From the NCBI RefSeq assembly GCF_052857255.1, contig NC_135502.1:187175806-187239805 (forward strand): a stretch of 64,000 nt of DNA, written 5' to 3'. Of the stretch, positions 41,365-50,288 are shown piece after piece. The first letter of the stretch is position 1. The number at the start of each line of letters is the position of its first letter. This stretch comes from Amblyomma americanum. Taxonomy: Eukaryota; Arthropoda; Arachnida; Ixodida; Ixodidae. The notes beneath the pieces are model-generated. The model worked only from the letters and a program-made list of their open reading frames with translations, was not told the origin of the DNA and ran no database searches. The position numbers and the translations under genes are program-made.

Positions 41365-42870
41365 GTGAGAATGGCACCGCGGGAGAGCCAACGCCTGCTT
41401 TTCTGCAGATTTCAACGCATTGAAAGCCTTGATGTGTATTTTAAAAAAAAAAGTTTAAAAAGTGGGCGACGGCTGTATGAAAGCAATCATGTGTATGGCG
41501 TTCAAGAGGAAGCAGTCGGCGCAACGGAGCCTTCCGACATCATCGGCAAGTGCGTCGCGCAAATGAAAAATGTGGACTACGACATTCGCCTTGAGGTAAG
41601 CAAAATTTACTGCGGTCCGCACTGTTCTAAGGAGGACTAAAATAACCAGGCGTGTTGTTTATAAGCTCTCAGGAAACCCAAGGGAGATCGCGAGGGCCAG
41701 TTGCACTTGCAAAGCTGGGGTCCGTGGATGGTGTAAGCATGCTGCAGCACTGGCGATCTTCGTCAATAGCCACGAGAACAGCTCATGCAGGAACCTTCCG
41801 TGTGAATGGCGCAAACCGTCGAAACCAACGCTGGACACAAAAAAAAAAGATTGAGGAATTGTTTTCAGGTGAGAATTACAAATTTTGTGTCCATTCAACA
41901 TTTATTTTGCGCTATGTTTGTGTACGTTTTTGCGCAGGCCCGTCCCGGCAACCCCCAAACCTACAACCCCTTGATCCGGCAGTTGTTCATGCTAAATTTC
42001 CGGACCTGAACTGCTCAATCAGGCATGTTTTAAGGACGGAAAGCAGCCCTGCTGAAATGCATAAAAACGGACCAGTGGCTTCACAACTGACAGAGAGGGA
42101 ACAAAATTGTGAAGCAGAGCTAGTGAATGCCCTGGTCAGCGGGAAGCGACGGCTTTACACCATGCTTGAAATCGCAGAAATTTCCCCAATGAAAATGAGA
42201 AGGCTCGACATGGAGCGTAATTTGAATGAAAAAGATTTCCTTCTACAAAAAGGTCGTGCAAAAAAGTCTCAAAGAGATAACTGAGATAGCCCTGATTACA
42301 AAAGGCCAGGCAGCAGTTCAACGGTTTGTTTTGTATTGCTTTTATTTATTTATTTATGGTATATGCTGTTTTTGTTTCTGAGCACAAATTATGCAATTGC
42401 TGATCCAGATGGCACCAAGAACGACAAGTGCGCGTGAGCAGTTAGAGTGCGCACCGGATTAAAACAAGAACAGCTGAGTTCCAATACTTAGCTGATGTTC
42501 TTGCCTCGCAAAGACTCTTTTCAAGTGCTGCAACCTCATACGGTATGTGCTGTGCCCTGCCTAATATATTTGTTTATTTAAAGTGTCCAGTACAGTGGCT
42601 GAAATAACACTGTGCAGTAGTGTCTTTGCAAGGTGTGATGCAGTTCTCTTCCACATGAAGGCGCAGGAAAGAAAACGGAAAAAATGGCCAGACAGGAGTT
42701 GGAGCTGGCACTTGGGACGAAAATACACGAGGTAACTTCAGTACAAGCCTAATGAAGCCATGCTACATTTACTCTCGATTACTTTCAGGTTGGGCTCATC
42801 ATCGATGCCGAGCAGCCATGGTTGTGTTGCAGTCCAGACGGCATTGCAACATCCGGCAGCACACTTCAAC
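41365..42870 (+). pseudogene. SWIM zinc finger / YqaJ nuclease-like protein, exon remnants
   Basis: Exon 1 (to 41,595, donor GTAAGC) reads LKSGRRLYESNHVYGVQEEA…MKNVDYDIRLE. Exon 2 (acceptor AG at 41,671-41,672, donor GTGAGA at 41,869) has a SWIM motif SCTCKAGVRGWCKHAAA (Cys-x-Cys-x7-Cys-x-His, 41,702-41,740). Its reading frame and the frame after it (WTQKKKIEELFS) differ, so an indel is present. Exon 3 begins after TTTTGCGCAG (about 41,938) with NPLIRQLFM- or DPAVVHAKF-like sequence. Later exons carry ARQELELALGTKIHE (about 42,677-42,721) and, from 42,790, VGLIIDAEQPWLCCSPDGIA, the SPDG core of YqaJ-type nucleases. The role in transposition is not established. Confidence 0.68.
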
Positions 42871-43018
42871 TGCACGACGCTGAGACCTTCAAATCAAAAG
42901 GATACATTTCGTGTTGTCATGCGCCACAGAAAACAAGCGCACTATTTCATCGGTTTCAACAGACGTATGTATGACTCAGGTCGTACATAGTCATTCCCTT
43001 TCCTTCAGTGGTGCTTAC

Positions 43019-43435
43019 TTGAGGTATCTGTGTAGTTTTTCACTAGGCATCATTCCATCGTCTTTCCCATAAGACGGAGGGAATATGGTGGGAACGTAGG
43101 CCGGGTGCGAAGCAATGCTACTTTTCTCATTGCCCACAAAGTGCGCGCTGCAAATACTTGTTTCGTGCCGCACCGGCTGCCACGGTTTTCCGTCAGGGCT
43201 GGTAGGGCATGACGAAAACAGAAAAAAACTCAAAATTCTTTCTGGATTGAGCCTTCCCCATAAAAAAAGGCCATCCTCACCTTGCACGCCGCACTGCTTG
43301 AATCCAGCGCTCCCTCTTTACCGTTTCGTACGGTCTCCAAGGAAAGCGATAAAATTTTATCCTCGGTACCTGGCCTGAAGTGTTTCTATAGCTGTTATGA
43401 CACTTGTAAACACAGCAGTAGGTCGAGCCACCCAT
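43019..43435 (-). pseudogene. THAP-domain exons of a transposase
   Basis: Exon 1 starts at ATG 43,435 (MGGSTYCCVYKCHNSYRNTS) and has the Cys pair and RWIQAVRRA of a THAP zinc-binding domain. An 82-bp intron follows (43,280-43,199; GTGAGG…CTACCAG). Exon 2 reads SPDGKPWQPVRHETSICSAH and YVPTIFPP, the Cys-x2-His half and the final signature. A strong donor (GTAAGC, 43,018-43,013) ends it. THAP domains bind the ends of their own transposon. The rest of the transposase, with its catalytic residues, has been lost. Structure seen; function from family knowledge. Confidence 0.82.
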
Positions 43436-43587
43436 AATTAGCGAAATTTCCTTTCGCCTTCGATGGAAACACCCTACCGCTCGCCTAGCTGACAGCAAAC
43501 TGAAAGAGAGCGCTGCGTCCGGTTTTCGCCACGTCTGTTAACCAGGGGGCGCCACCAGTACTCGCCAAACTGCAGCGCACGGAGCCC

Positions 43588-44629
43588 ATTGCCGTTCCTG
43601 CCATGTCTGTCAAGCGGTGAAGTCAAGGGGCGGCAAGCCGCCCGGAATGATGAAACCAATTGACAGTGTGCGTCCGTGGCAGATGGCCACCTGCGATCTG
43701 ATGGGGCCTTTCCCCAGGAGTAAGCAGGGGTTCATTCACCTGATGGTGGTAGCTGACCATTTTTCCAAATGGGTCGAGTTGTACCCGCTTCGGAAAGTGT
43801 CAGCACGAGCGGTGCTGGATAAACTCCAGGAAGTGTTCTGTCGGTTCGGCTTTCCGGAAAGACTGATCACGGACAATGCGTCCTATTTCACCGCTTGGGT
43901 GTTCGGTAACACGTGCCGTTCCCTCGGGATCGAGCACTACACCACTTCACCCTACCATCCCCAGTCCAACTTGACCGAGCGAATCAACCGAACGCTCAAG
44001 CCAATGCTGGCGGCCTTTGCCGAGTGTCAAAAGGACTGGGCAGACCATTTGAGCGAATTTGCGTTCGCCATTCGAACAGCTGAGAATCGCTCAACTGGTT
44101 TCTCTCCCGCCTTCCTCAATTTCGGGAGGGAGCTGGCGAATCCGATGTCAAACGTCGTGCAGAGCCAGCTCGGGGATGAGAAGACGCGGGCAGACTGCTC
44201 TGCTTATGCGTCGACGCTTCGGGACCGGCTTGGTCGGGCTCTCAACAGAGCAAGGCACAGTTTGGCGGCAGCCAGAGCCCAGCAGAAGGCTCAGTATGAC
44301 CGCAAGCACCGCAGCCTGACTTTTCAGGCGGGTGATCTTGTCCTCTAGCGCAACCACGTTCTTAGTGATGCGAGCAAGGGGTTCTCAGCCTCACTCGCTC
44401 CTAAGTGGCTTGGTCCGTACCGAGTGGTCAGAGTCTGGTTGCCGCTCGCGTACCTGTTGGAGGATCCCCTTACGGGGAAAACCAGCCGTGCCCACATCGC
44501 AGACCTGAAGGCCTATGCGTCACGGGCTGGAGAGTTTGCATCGGTACCCATTGGTATCACAAGCAAGCGCAAAGGCAGAACTGGTGCTGCGGAACGCAAC
44601 CGTACCGAGCACCGGTACAATCTGAGGTG
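43588..44629 (+). pseudogene. Gypsy-4 integrase, main part
   Basis: CRSCHVCQAVKSRGG supplies the Cys-x2-Cys of the split zinc finger. The catalytic core has MATCDLMGPFPRS (Asp), RLITDNASYF (Asp) and NLTERINRTLKP (Glu), the D-D-E set, then STGFSPAFLNFGREL. The C-terminal domain (YDRKHRSLTFQAGDLVL) is cut by TAG at 44,346-44,348, where Trp is likely, and continues SKGFSASLAPKWLGPYRVV…YNLR to 44,629. Integrase would insert the cDNA; here it is broken by the transposon and the TAG. Confidence 0.88.
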
Positions 44630-45738
44630 ACGGTCACCGATGTGATTGATGCCGGATGGCGGACTCTTCCGCAACCGAAGGCACGCAGCCTCAGCTAGCT
44701 GGCGAGCTTTCTCGTCGGGCCCTACCCCAGGTGAAGCACGGCGGTTTCTTTCTTTTTTTTTTGCCGCATGCTCCGTTCCAGCCTTGTGCAGTTATTTAGT
44801 CGTTTGTTTTAGTCAGTCTGTAGCATGTTTTTGTTTCCAGTTTATTCGTTGTTTCTTCTAATGTTCCGAGATCTGTACATATGTAATATACGTTTGCGTT
44901 GGCGTTCAGTTTTTTAAACCAGACTTGTACATATGTAAAGTTCAGCCTACTCGCGATTGCACTTTTCTTGTAGCGCAGAGATGGCCTTCTTTTGTACAGC
45001 GCGCATTGTTTTCATTTATGTTCTGACCCCACGGGAGCGGCCTTCCTCGCGAACACGGGACCGGCTGGTTCGCGGAGGGGCCGGCGAAAGTCTCCCCTTC
45101 CGGCTGGGGAGTGGTTTGAGTGGTTTGCTCGTTAAGGAGCGAGTGTCTCGCGGCATGATTTTTGTGTGAAGAGTGCGTCTGTGTGTCGTTTGACCCCTGC
45201 CACGGCGCCTCGGGACGATTCCGACAAGCGGGTCGTTGTCACTGATCGATGTCCGCTTCTGTGCCGGTGCGTGCCTGGGATGATGTGGGTGTTCCCAAGA
45301 ACAAAGGCAACGCCGAGAAGGGGGCAGGAAGGACAGCACGCTTTCCCGTGCGGGTCCTCTTCGGGATCGTCGAGCATCGTCGACGTCCTCATGTTCAACT
45401 TTGATGACCTTGTGGAGGACATGGGACCGCCGTCAATAAATCGTCCACCGGGACCCTGAAGGCAGCAAAAGCGTGAGTTGGCCGCCGACAGGCCCAATGG
45501 GCCGCGCCACCGAACATTATGAGGCTGCAGGCCACCTGTCAGTTGGTCTTGTGTACAGTGTACAGTGTAGTTAGTTTTGTGTTGCAAGTGTTTTGTTTTC
45601 TGTTCTTGTTTGTTTGTCTTTTGAGTTTATGGCTGGAACTGAAGTGTGGTAGTTTTATATGGATTATTTTTTCATTTTATTTTCTATTTTGCCGCACGCT
45701 TTCGCCGATGGGTGGAAGGGCATTTAAGGATAGGAGGA
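44630..45738 (+). other. Gypsy-4 non-coding 3' region
   Basis: There are no pol or env-like domains. 45,420-45,450 (GGAGGACATGGGACCGCCGT then CAATAAATCG) resembles the poly-A part of the gypsy-4 LTR (GGAGGACGGCGTCAATAAAC) and may be an LTR scrap. The purine-rich AAGGATAGGAGGA right before the 3' LTR is the polypurine tract. Confidence 0.55.
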
Positions 45739-46530
45739 TGTGGGAAGCCTGCTAGATTCCCGCCGTGGCGTCTGCCCGGCATCCCGCGTCGCTCTCTTTC
45801 CCTTTCTCCCGCCTCGGGCGGCGGAGACACGGCTGGTGGCTAATCGCTGTCATTCGGCCGCAGCTCCGCCCCCGGCTTCCCAAGGGCCTTTGCCATTGGT
45901 GACTTTAGGCGGGAATTCGGGACCCGTTTGGGGTGGTCGCGCGGCGCGCGTCCGTCCGAGCGGGGCGCAGAGAGAGAGACCCCTCCGGGACAGCGTAAGG
46001 TGCGTACGTTACTGTTCGTCCGGGCCGGCCTCTGCCGTTCGGAGCAGTTCATACTCGAGCTCGCCAGCGTGGGTCCTCGATCCGCCGCGGCTCGAGCCTG
46101 TCCAGTGGTCCAACGACCTCTGACAGGCGCACCTTGCGTTGACTGCCCACTCTCTCTCGCAAACGGCCCAACGACCGACACGAGAGAGATCACAGCACTG
46201 CCGCGGGGACAATCTCCTGCAGCGGCGTGCTAGCGGCGCGCATTTCTCTTGTTGCCCCGAGCGCGCACCGGAGCCTTGCTCTGAGCGCGCCCCGGGACGG
46301 GGTGACTGTTGAGTGTGTGTATGTACCGCTGGAGGACGGCGTCAATAAACGTCTCCTTTGTGAACTTGGAGGCCTGTTTCTTGCGGCGAGCCGCTCTCCT
46401 CTCTGCAGAGGTTGAACGCCGCTGCAGCGGTGCCCCAGGGTGCGTGTGGTGACGGCTGATCGGGGCCTTTGGCTCGCGCGAAGCTCGAACCCGCGGTGGG
46501 TAGTGGCCTGTGCCTACTGAGAAACCCACA
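45739..46530 (+). repeat. Gypsy-4 3' LTR
   Basis: 792 bp, TGTGGGAAGCC…GAAACCCACA, AATAAA at 46,344-46,349, pairs with 35,729-36,518. Confidence 0.92.
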
Positions 46531-47866
46531 AACTTAACTTTAGATATTAACCTGTTCCAGGTCGTTAACAAATCAAGCCGCGGTACTAACATTCTAGACC
46601 TTATACTCACCAACACCCCCGAAAAAAATGAATCTGTAGTTCATCTAAAAGGCTTTAGCGATCACGACCTTCTTCAGGTAACAATCAGTGTTCCACTACT
46701 CTTTTCAGGGATCTCAAAGAAAATAATACGTGATTATAATAAAGCAAACTACTCTAAATTAAAGATGAACTTGAAATATTTTTCAACCGCACGCTACTTC
46801 TTCTTTTTATAATCACTCGGTGGAAGATAACTGGGTATGTTTCTACTCTAATTTACAAATATATACCGCTGATCTCGATAACAAATGACAAAACAAATCC
46901 TTGGTTTACTAATGCCCTACGTAAGCTCAGGAATAAAATGAAACGTCGGTACAATACCGCTAAACGCGTCAATAATGCTCCTTCGTGGGAAAGGTACAGC
47001 CTTTGCTTAAAAACGTACTGTTCTGCCTTAGCTGCAGCTAAAAATAAATATTTCTCCACAGATTTACCTTCTCTCCTAAATTCGAATCCAAAAAAGTTTT
47101 GGCGAGTTATATCACCTGACCGTAACTCTAACCAGATAGCCTTGCATAGCGATACAATTACTCCCCTCCCTGACAATGTGTGCCCCTCTGCGTTTAATAC
47201 GTTTTTTTCATCGATTTTCAGCCGCGAGGATCATACCAATGTACCTGATATTGGTGATTTTGACTGGCAATTCATAGAAAGTATTGAAATCTCGGTGGAG
47301 GGAATTGCATGTCTTATTAATAATTTGAAGTTTTTTACTTCATCTGGTATTGACAATATTAGTTCCAAGATATTACAAAATACCATTTCTATATCCAGTA
47401 ACATTCTGTACCATAAATTCAAGCTGTCTTTGTCATCGGGACAGCTGACCAATGACTGGAAAATGGCCAAAATCATACCCATATTTAAAACTGGGGATAA
47501 ACACTCCCCGGAAAATTAACCGTCCAATTTCATTGACCTGCATTTGCTGCAAGATGCTCGAACATATAATTGCTACTCATATTTATAATCACCTAGAGTC
47601 CAATAATGCCTTTTTTCGCCATCAACATGGTTTCAGGAAAGGATTATCATGTGAGACACAGTTACTCGAAATCACGACTGATCTGCACCTTAACATGAAC
47701 AATAACCAGCAGACCGATTGCATTTTCCTTGACTTTTTCAAAGCATTTGATCGTGTACCTCATTGTCGCCTTATTGCTAAATTAACTGCACTTCGAAATG
47801 ACTCCTTCACTCTAACATGGCTCGTAATTTTCTTTCGAATCGTCAACAGTTCACAGTAGTTAATAA
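46531..47866 (+). pseudogene. CR1-2 endonuclease end and RT N-terminal half
   Basis: This continues after gypsy-4: LFQVVNKSSRGTNILDLILT and GFSDHDLLQVTI close the endonuclease. The RT follows in two frames: YFSTDLPSLLNSNPKKFW, SSGIDNISSKIL, DWKMAKIIPIFKTGDK (46,938-47,519), then PISLTCICCKMLEHII, QHGFRKGLSCETQL and FLDFFKAFDRVPH, which is motif A (47,452-47,859). Frame changes occur at about 46,810 and 47,510. Gypsy-5 inserts at 47,867. Confidence 0.85.
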
Positions 47867-49159
47867 TGTGACATTCCTTGTGTGCTACGAGGTACATTCC
47901 TTGTGTGTGCATCGAGTTGGGGCTTAAGGCCGCCCCTCTTTTCCAGCTGCATAACTTTGCAGAAAGCAGGACGCCGGCACACGCGGAAACCGAGAGCCCC
48001 CGAGTACATACGGGGAACGAAAATTGTCGCTTGACGCACGGACCCCCTCCCCCCCCCTTTCGACGTGGGCTATCGCCGGGAAGGCACCCACAGCTTCCCG
48101 CCGTGCCTCGTGAACAAAAGCGCATTCCCAGGAGGGCCGTGACGGACACCTGTCATGGCGGACAGGCAAGACTCGCCAAGAATGTGGGAAGACAGGGGCG
48201 ACCCTTAATCTGGTTTCCCGGAGCGACAGACGAACCCCTTCATGCTTATTAGCTGTGTCCCGCCGTCGGTAGCCCGGCAGCATCGTGGGCCCTTTCGCCC
48301 CCTCCTCTGTTGCTGACGGGCGACGCGGACTGATGGTGGGTGGCGGTATGAATGCATGGGGCAAGGATTAGCTCCGAAGGGAGAGCCTGTGGATACTCTC
48401 ACTTGAGAGAGAGTTGTGGCGTTTTTGTTTATTTAGTTTGTGTTGTTAACAAGACTCTGGGTTCGAGGCTAAGCCCAACCCAAGGGGTTGTCCCCATCTC
48501 GCATGTTATTTTTGATTGGAGAATTGATGCTTTGGGCGGGCCACTGAAAATGACCGCCCTTAGTCCTTTGTTAATCAAGTGCTTAAAAGCGCATGTAAAC
48601 GGATGCAGTCCAGTCTGAGCTGGGGCTCCATGCTTAGCATGTAATGTGATGCTACCTAGGCACTAACCTGCCCGGTCGATGAGTAAAGTAGTGCAAAGTT
48701 TGTTCTTTTGTAAATTCAGTTCTGATTTTTCCAGTTTAACTCTCTGTATATGTATGTTGTAAAATTATGCTCTGCTGTCATCATCTACAAGCTCGCCTCC
48801 TGTTCATCTTCCAAGCCGAACGACACTAGAGGAAGGGTTTGTGAACCATCCTCGAAGAAACGGACGACTATTGAAATTCTACTGCATACACGCTCAGGAC
48901 GACATCGTTCGCGAAGAGGGCCTTCAGCGCCGAAGCCCAAAGGCGTGCAGCTTCTGCCAGCAACCGCTCGAGCCCAACTCCGGAGCCACTCCATCGCCCC
49001 CATGAAGTCGTCGGCACGTAAGCTCGGACGCCCCAGCCTCTGATGTATAATCTTAATCATGTGTAATTATTGAATATACCTGTTTGTTTAAACTGAGCCA
49101 TACGGTGTCTCTTTGCCTCTCCGTCCCGTGTGGACCTGCGCATTATGGGGGTCATCACA
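47867..49159 (+). repeat. Gypsy-5 5' LTR
   Basis: It starts TGTGACATTCC and ends GGGGTCATCACA. A C-run near 48,048-48,058 is one base longer than in the 3' LTR. Confidence 0.95.
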
Positions 49160-49160
49160 C

Positions 49161-49177
49161 TGGTGTCAGAAGTGGGG
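49161..49177 (+). promoter_or_regulatory. Gypsy-5 primer-binding site
   Basis: TGGTGTCAGAAGTGGGG follows the LTR after one base. It fits the 3' end of a Leu-type tRNA (inference from known tRNA ends). The same site is at 63,545. Confidence 0.8.
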
Positions 49178-49313
49178 TCTCAAAAGCAAATGTCCTCTGA
49201 ATGCTGCGACATTCATGACTTCAAAATTGTAATCAAAAGGGAATCACCAGACTGATTGTGGGACTTTTACCCCCATTTGAGAGGCTTGAGGCACCGGAGG
49301 GCTTGAAAAAAAA

Positions 49314-50255
49314 ATGTCTTTATCTGAGGGAGCTTCCACTCCACAGCCGTCGCTCGGAGCAAGCATGCTGGCATTAGGAAGGGTCATTCCGACGTTTACG
49401 GGAGATAAGACAGCGGTTCCAATCTGCGATTTCTTTTCCATGCTAGAAGAGATTGGGAAAATGGGGGGATGGTCCGATGCTCAAATGCTGGGAATGGCGA
49501 GGTGTAAGATGGCAGGAGCTGCTCATGATTTTGCATGGCGAGACGAAAAAGTAAAATCCACAAAATCATTTGCGGAATTTAAGAAGCTCGCGTTTGAGCA
49601 TTTCGACACTGAACCACGTCACGTGCGGGTACAGAGGTTCTGTGACGCCGGACAGATGGTAGGGGAGGACATGCGAACATTTGCGTCGCGGCTTCAGCGC
49701 CTAGCGCACGATACGTTAAGCAGGGAGGAGGAAGGAGACCAGCTTAAAAAGAAATACGCGGAGGATATGCTTAAAGAGGAAATGACCGCTTTGTTTGTGG
49801 CTGGTCTGCAACACCCCGTGCGCCGGTTCGTGCTCTCGCGCAAGCCGAGCAATTTCGACCAAGCCGTGGAGGCCGCATTGGATGAGGAACAAAATGAGGC
49901 GTTAACGACAGCCGCAGCGAGAGTACGCGTCATAGAGAGAGCGGTGCTCAACCCTGAGGTTGCTCTCTTGACAGAGCGGTTAGATCGCTTAGAACAGCTG
50001 CTATCTCAGCAGGTAGAACGCCAGGTTGAAGCGCGCGCTCAACAGCGCCCATTCGCGGGAAACCGGAGACCGCCACAAAGCTACAGGCGCGGTATGCGAG
50101 ATTTTAAAGAAATCGTATGCTTCGCTTGCCAGGGTCGCGGACACATCGCCAGGTTCTGCCAAAACGTGCGCCGTGGGGAGCCACAAAGAGAAGCAGGCGA
50201 GACACGCCCTAAGCAAGCCTACAGCGTGGCTCCAGATACCGAGACAAAAAACTAG
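49314..50255 (+). CDS. Gypsy-5 gag
   Basis: 313 residues, ATG after an A-run. The capsid-like region has VIPTFTGDKTAVPICDFFSM, MARCKMAGAAHDFAWRDEKV, EFKKLAFEHFDTEP, VQRFCDAGQMVGEDMRTFAS and a C-terminal part LFVAGLQHPVRRFVLSRKPS. A coiled coil (PEVALLTERLDRLEQLLSQQ) precedes the zinc knuckle CFACQGRGHIARFC near residue 269. The frame ends ETKN then TAG, with the slippery site in the last codons. Gag forms the particle and binds RNA. The start is supported by the second copy at 63,698, which has the same ATG context. Confidence 0.94.
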   Translation: MSLSEGASTPQPSLGASMLALGRVIPTFTGDKTAVPICDFFSMLEEIGKMGGWSDAQMLGMARCKMAGAAHDFAWRDEKVKSTKSFAEFKKLAFEHFDTEPRHVRVQRFCDAGQMVGEDMRTFASRLQRLAHDTLSREEEGDQLKKKYAEDMLKEEMTALFVAGLQHPVRRFVLSRKPSNFDQAVEAALDEEQNEALTTAAARVRVIERAVLNPEVALLTERLDRLEQLLSQQVERQVEARAQQRPFAGNRRPPQSYRRGMRDFKEIVCFACQGRGHIARFCQNVRRGEPQREAGETRPKQAYSVAPDTETKN

Positions 50256-50288
50256 TTAGTCCTCCCCAGCCTGAGGAGCGTGGGGAGG
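50246..50288 (+). promoter_or_regulatory. Gypsy-5 gag-pol -1 frameshift signal (predicted)
   Basis: The canonical heptamer A-AAA-AAC (50,246-50,252) lies directly before the gag stop TAG (50,253-50,255). After an 8-nt spacer a perfect 8-bp hairpin follows: CCTCCCCA (50,261-50,268), 12-nt loop, TGGGGAGG (50,281-50,288). A one-base slip reads AAA-AAA-CTA-GTT and joins the open pol frame. Confidence 0.88.

Larger units (their letters stand above)
41225..43587. mobile_element. ISL2EU-like DNA transposon, internally deleted
   Basis: It has perfect 15-bp terminal inverted repeats GGGCTCCGTGCGCTG (41,225-41,239; 43,573-43,587), a shared subterminal GGTGGCGCC, and a 2-bp AT duplication. Removing it rejoins the gypsy-4 integrase as IFRY-CRSCHVCQ in frame. 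Inside are two convergent intron-containing gene remnants: a SWIM/YqaJ protein (plus) and the THAP part of a transposase (minus). THAP plus YqaJ, with 2-bp duplications, is what I know of the ISL2EU superfamily. The DDE catalytic domain is missing. Confidence 0.75.
35729..46530 (+). mobile_element. Ty3/gypsy retrotransposon gypsy-4, with two later insertions
   Basis: The LTRs (35,729-36,518; 45,739-46,530) start TGTGGG (AGTGGG in the 5' copy) and end CCCACA, flanked by AACT (35,725-35,728; 46,531-46,534). The LTRs differ at roughly a dozen positions by eye. The inside has gag, protease in the -1 frame, RT, RNase H, integrase, and about 1.1 kb of non-coding 3' region. A solo LTR (39,703-40,248) splits RNase H and an ISL2EU-like transposon (41,225-43,587) splits the integrase zinc finger. 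Without these it would be about 7.9 kb. Confidence 0.92.

Noticed and set aside
43019..43435. A host THAP-domain transcription factor gene
   Set aside because: The exons lie inside 15-bp inverted repeats that interrupt the gypsy-4 integrase, so they are part of a DNA transposon.
45166..45459. An env-like third ORF of gypsy-4
   Set aside because: Under 100 codons, no signal peptide, membrane segment or Cys pattern; the antisense strand is equally open.
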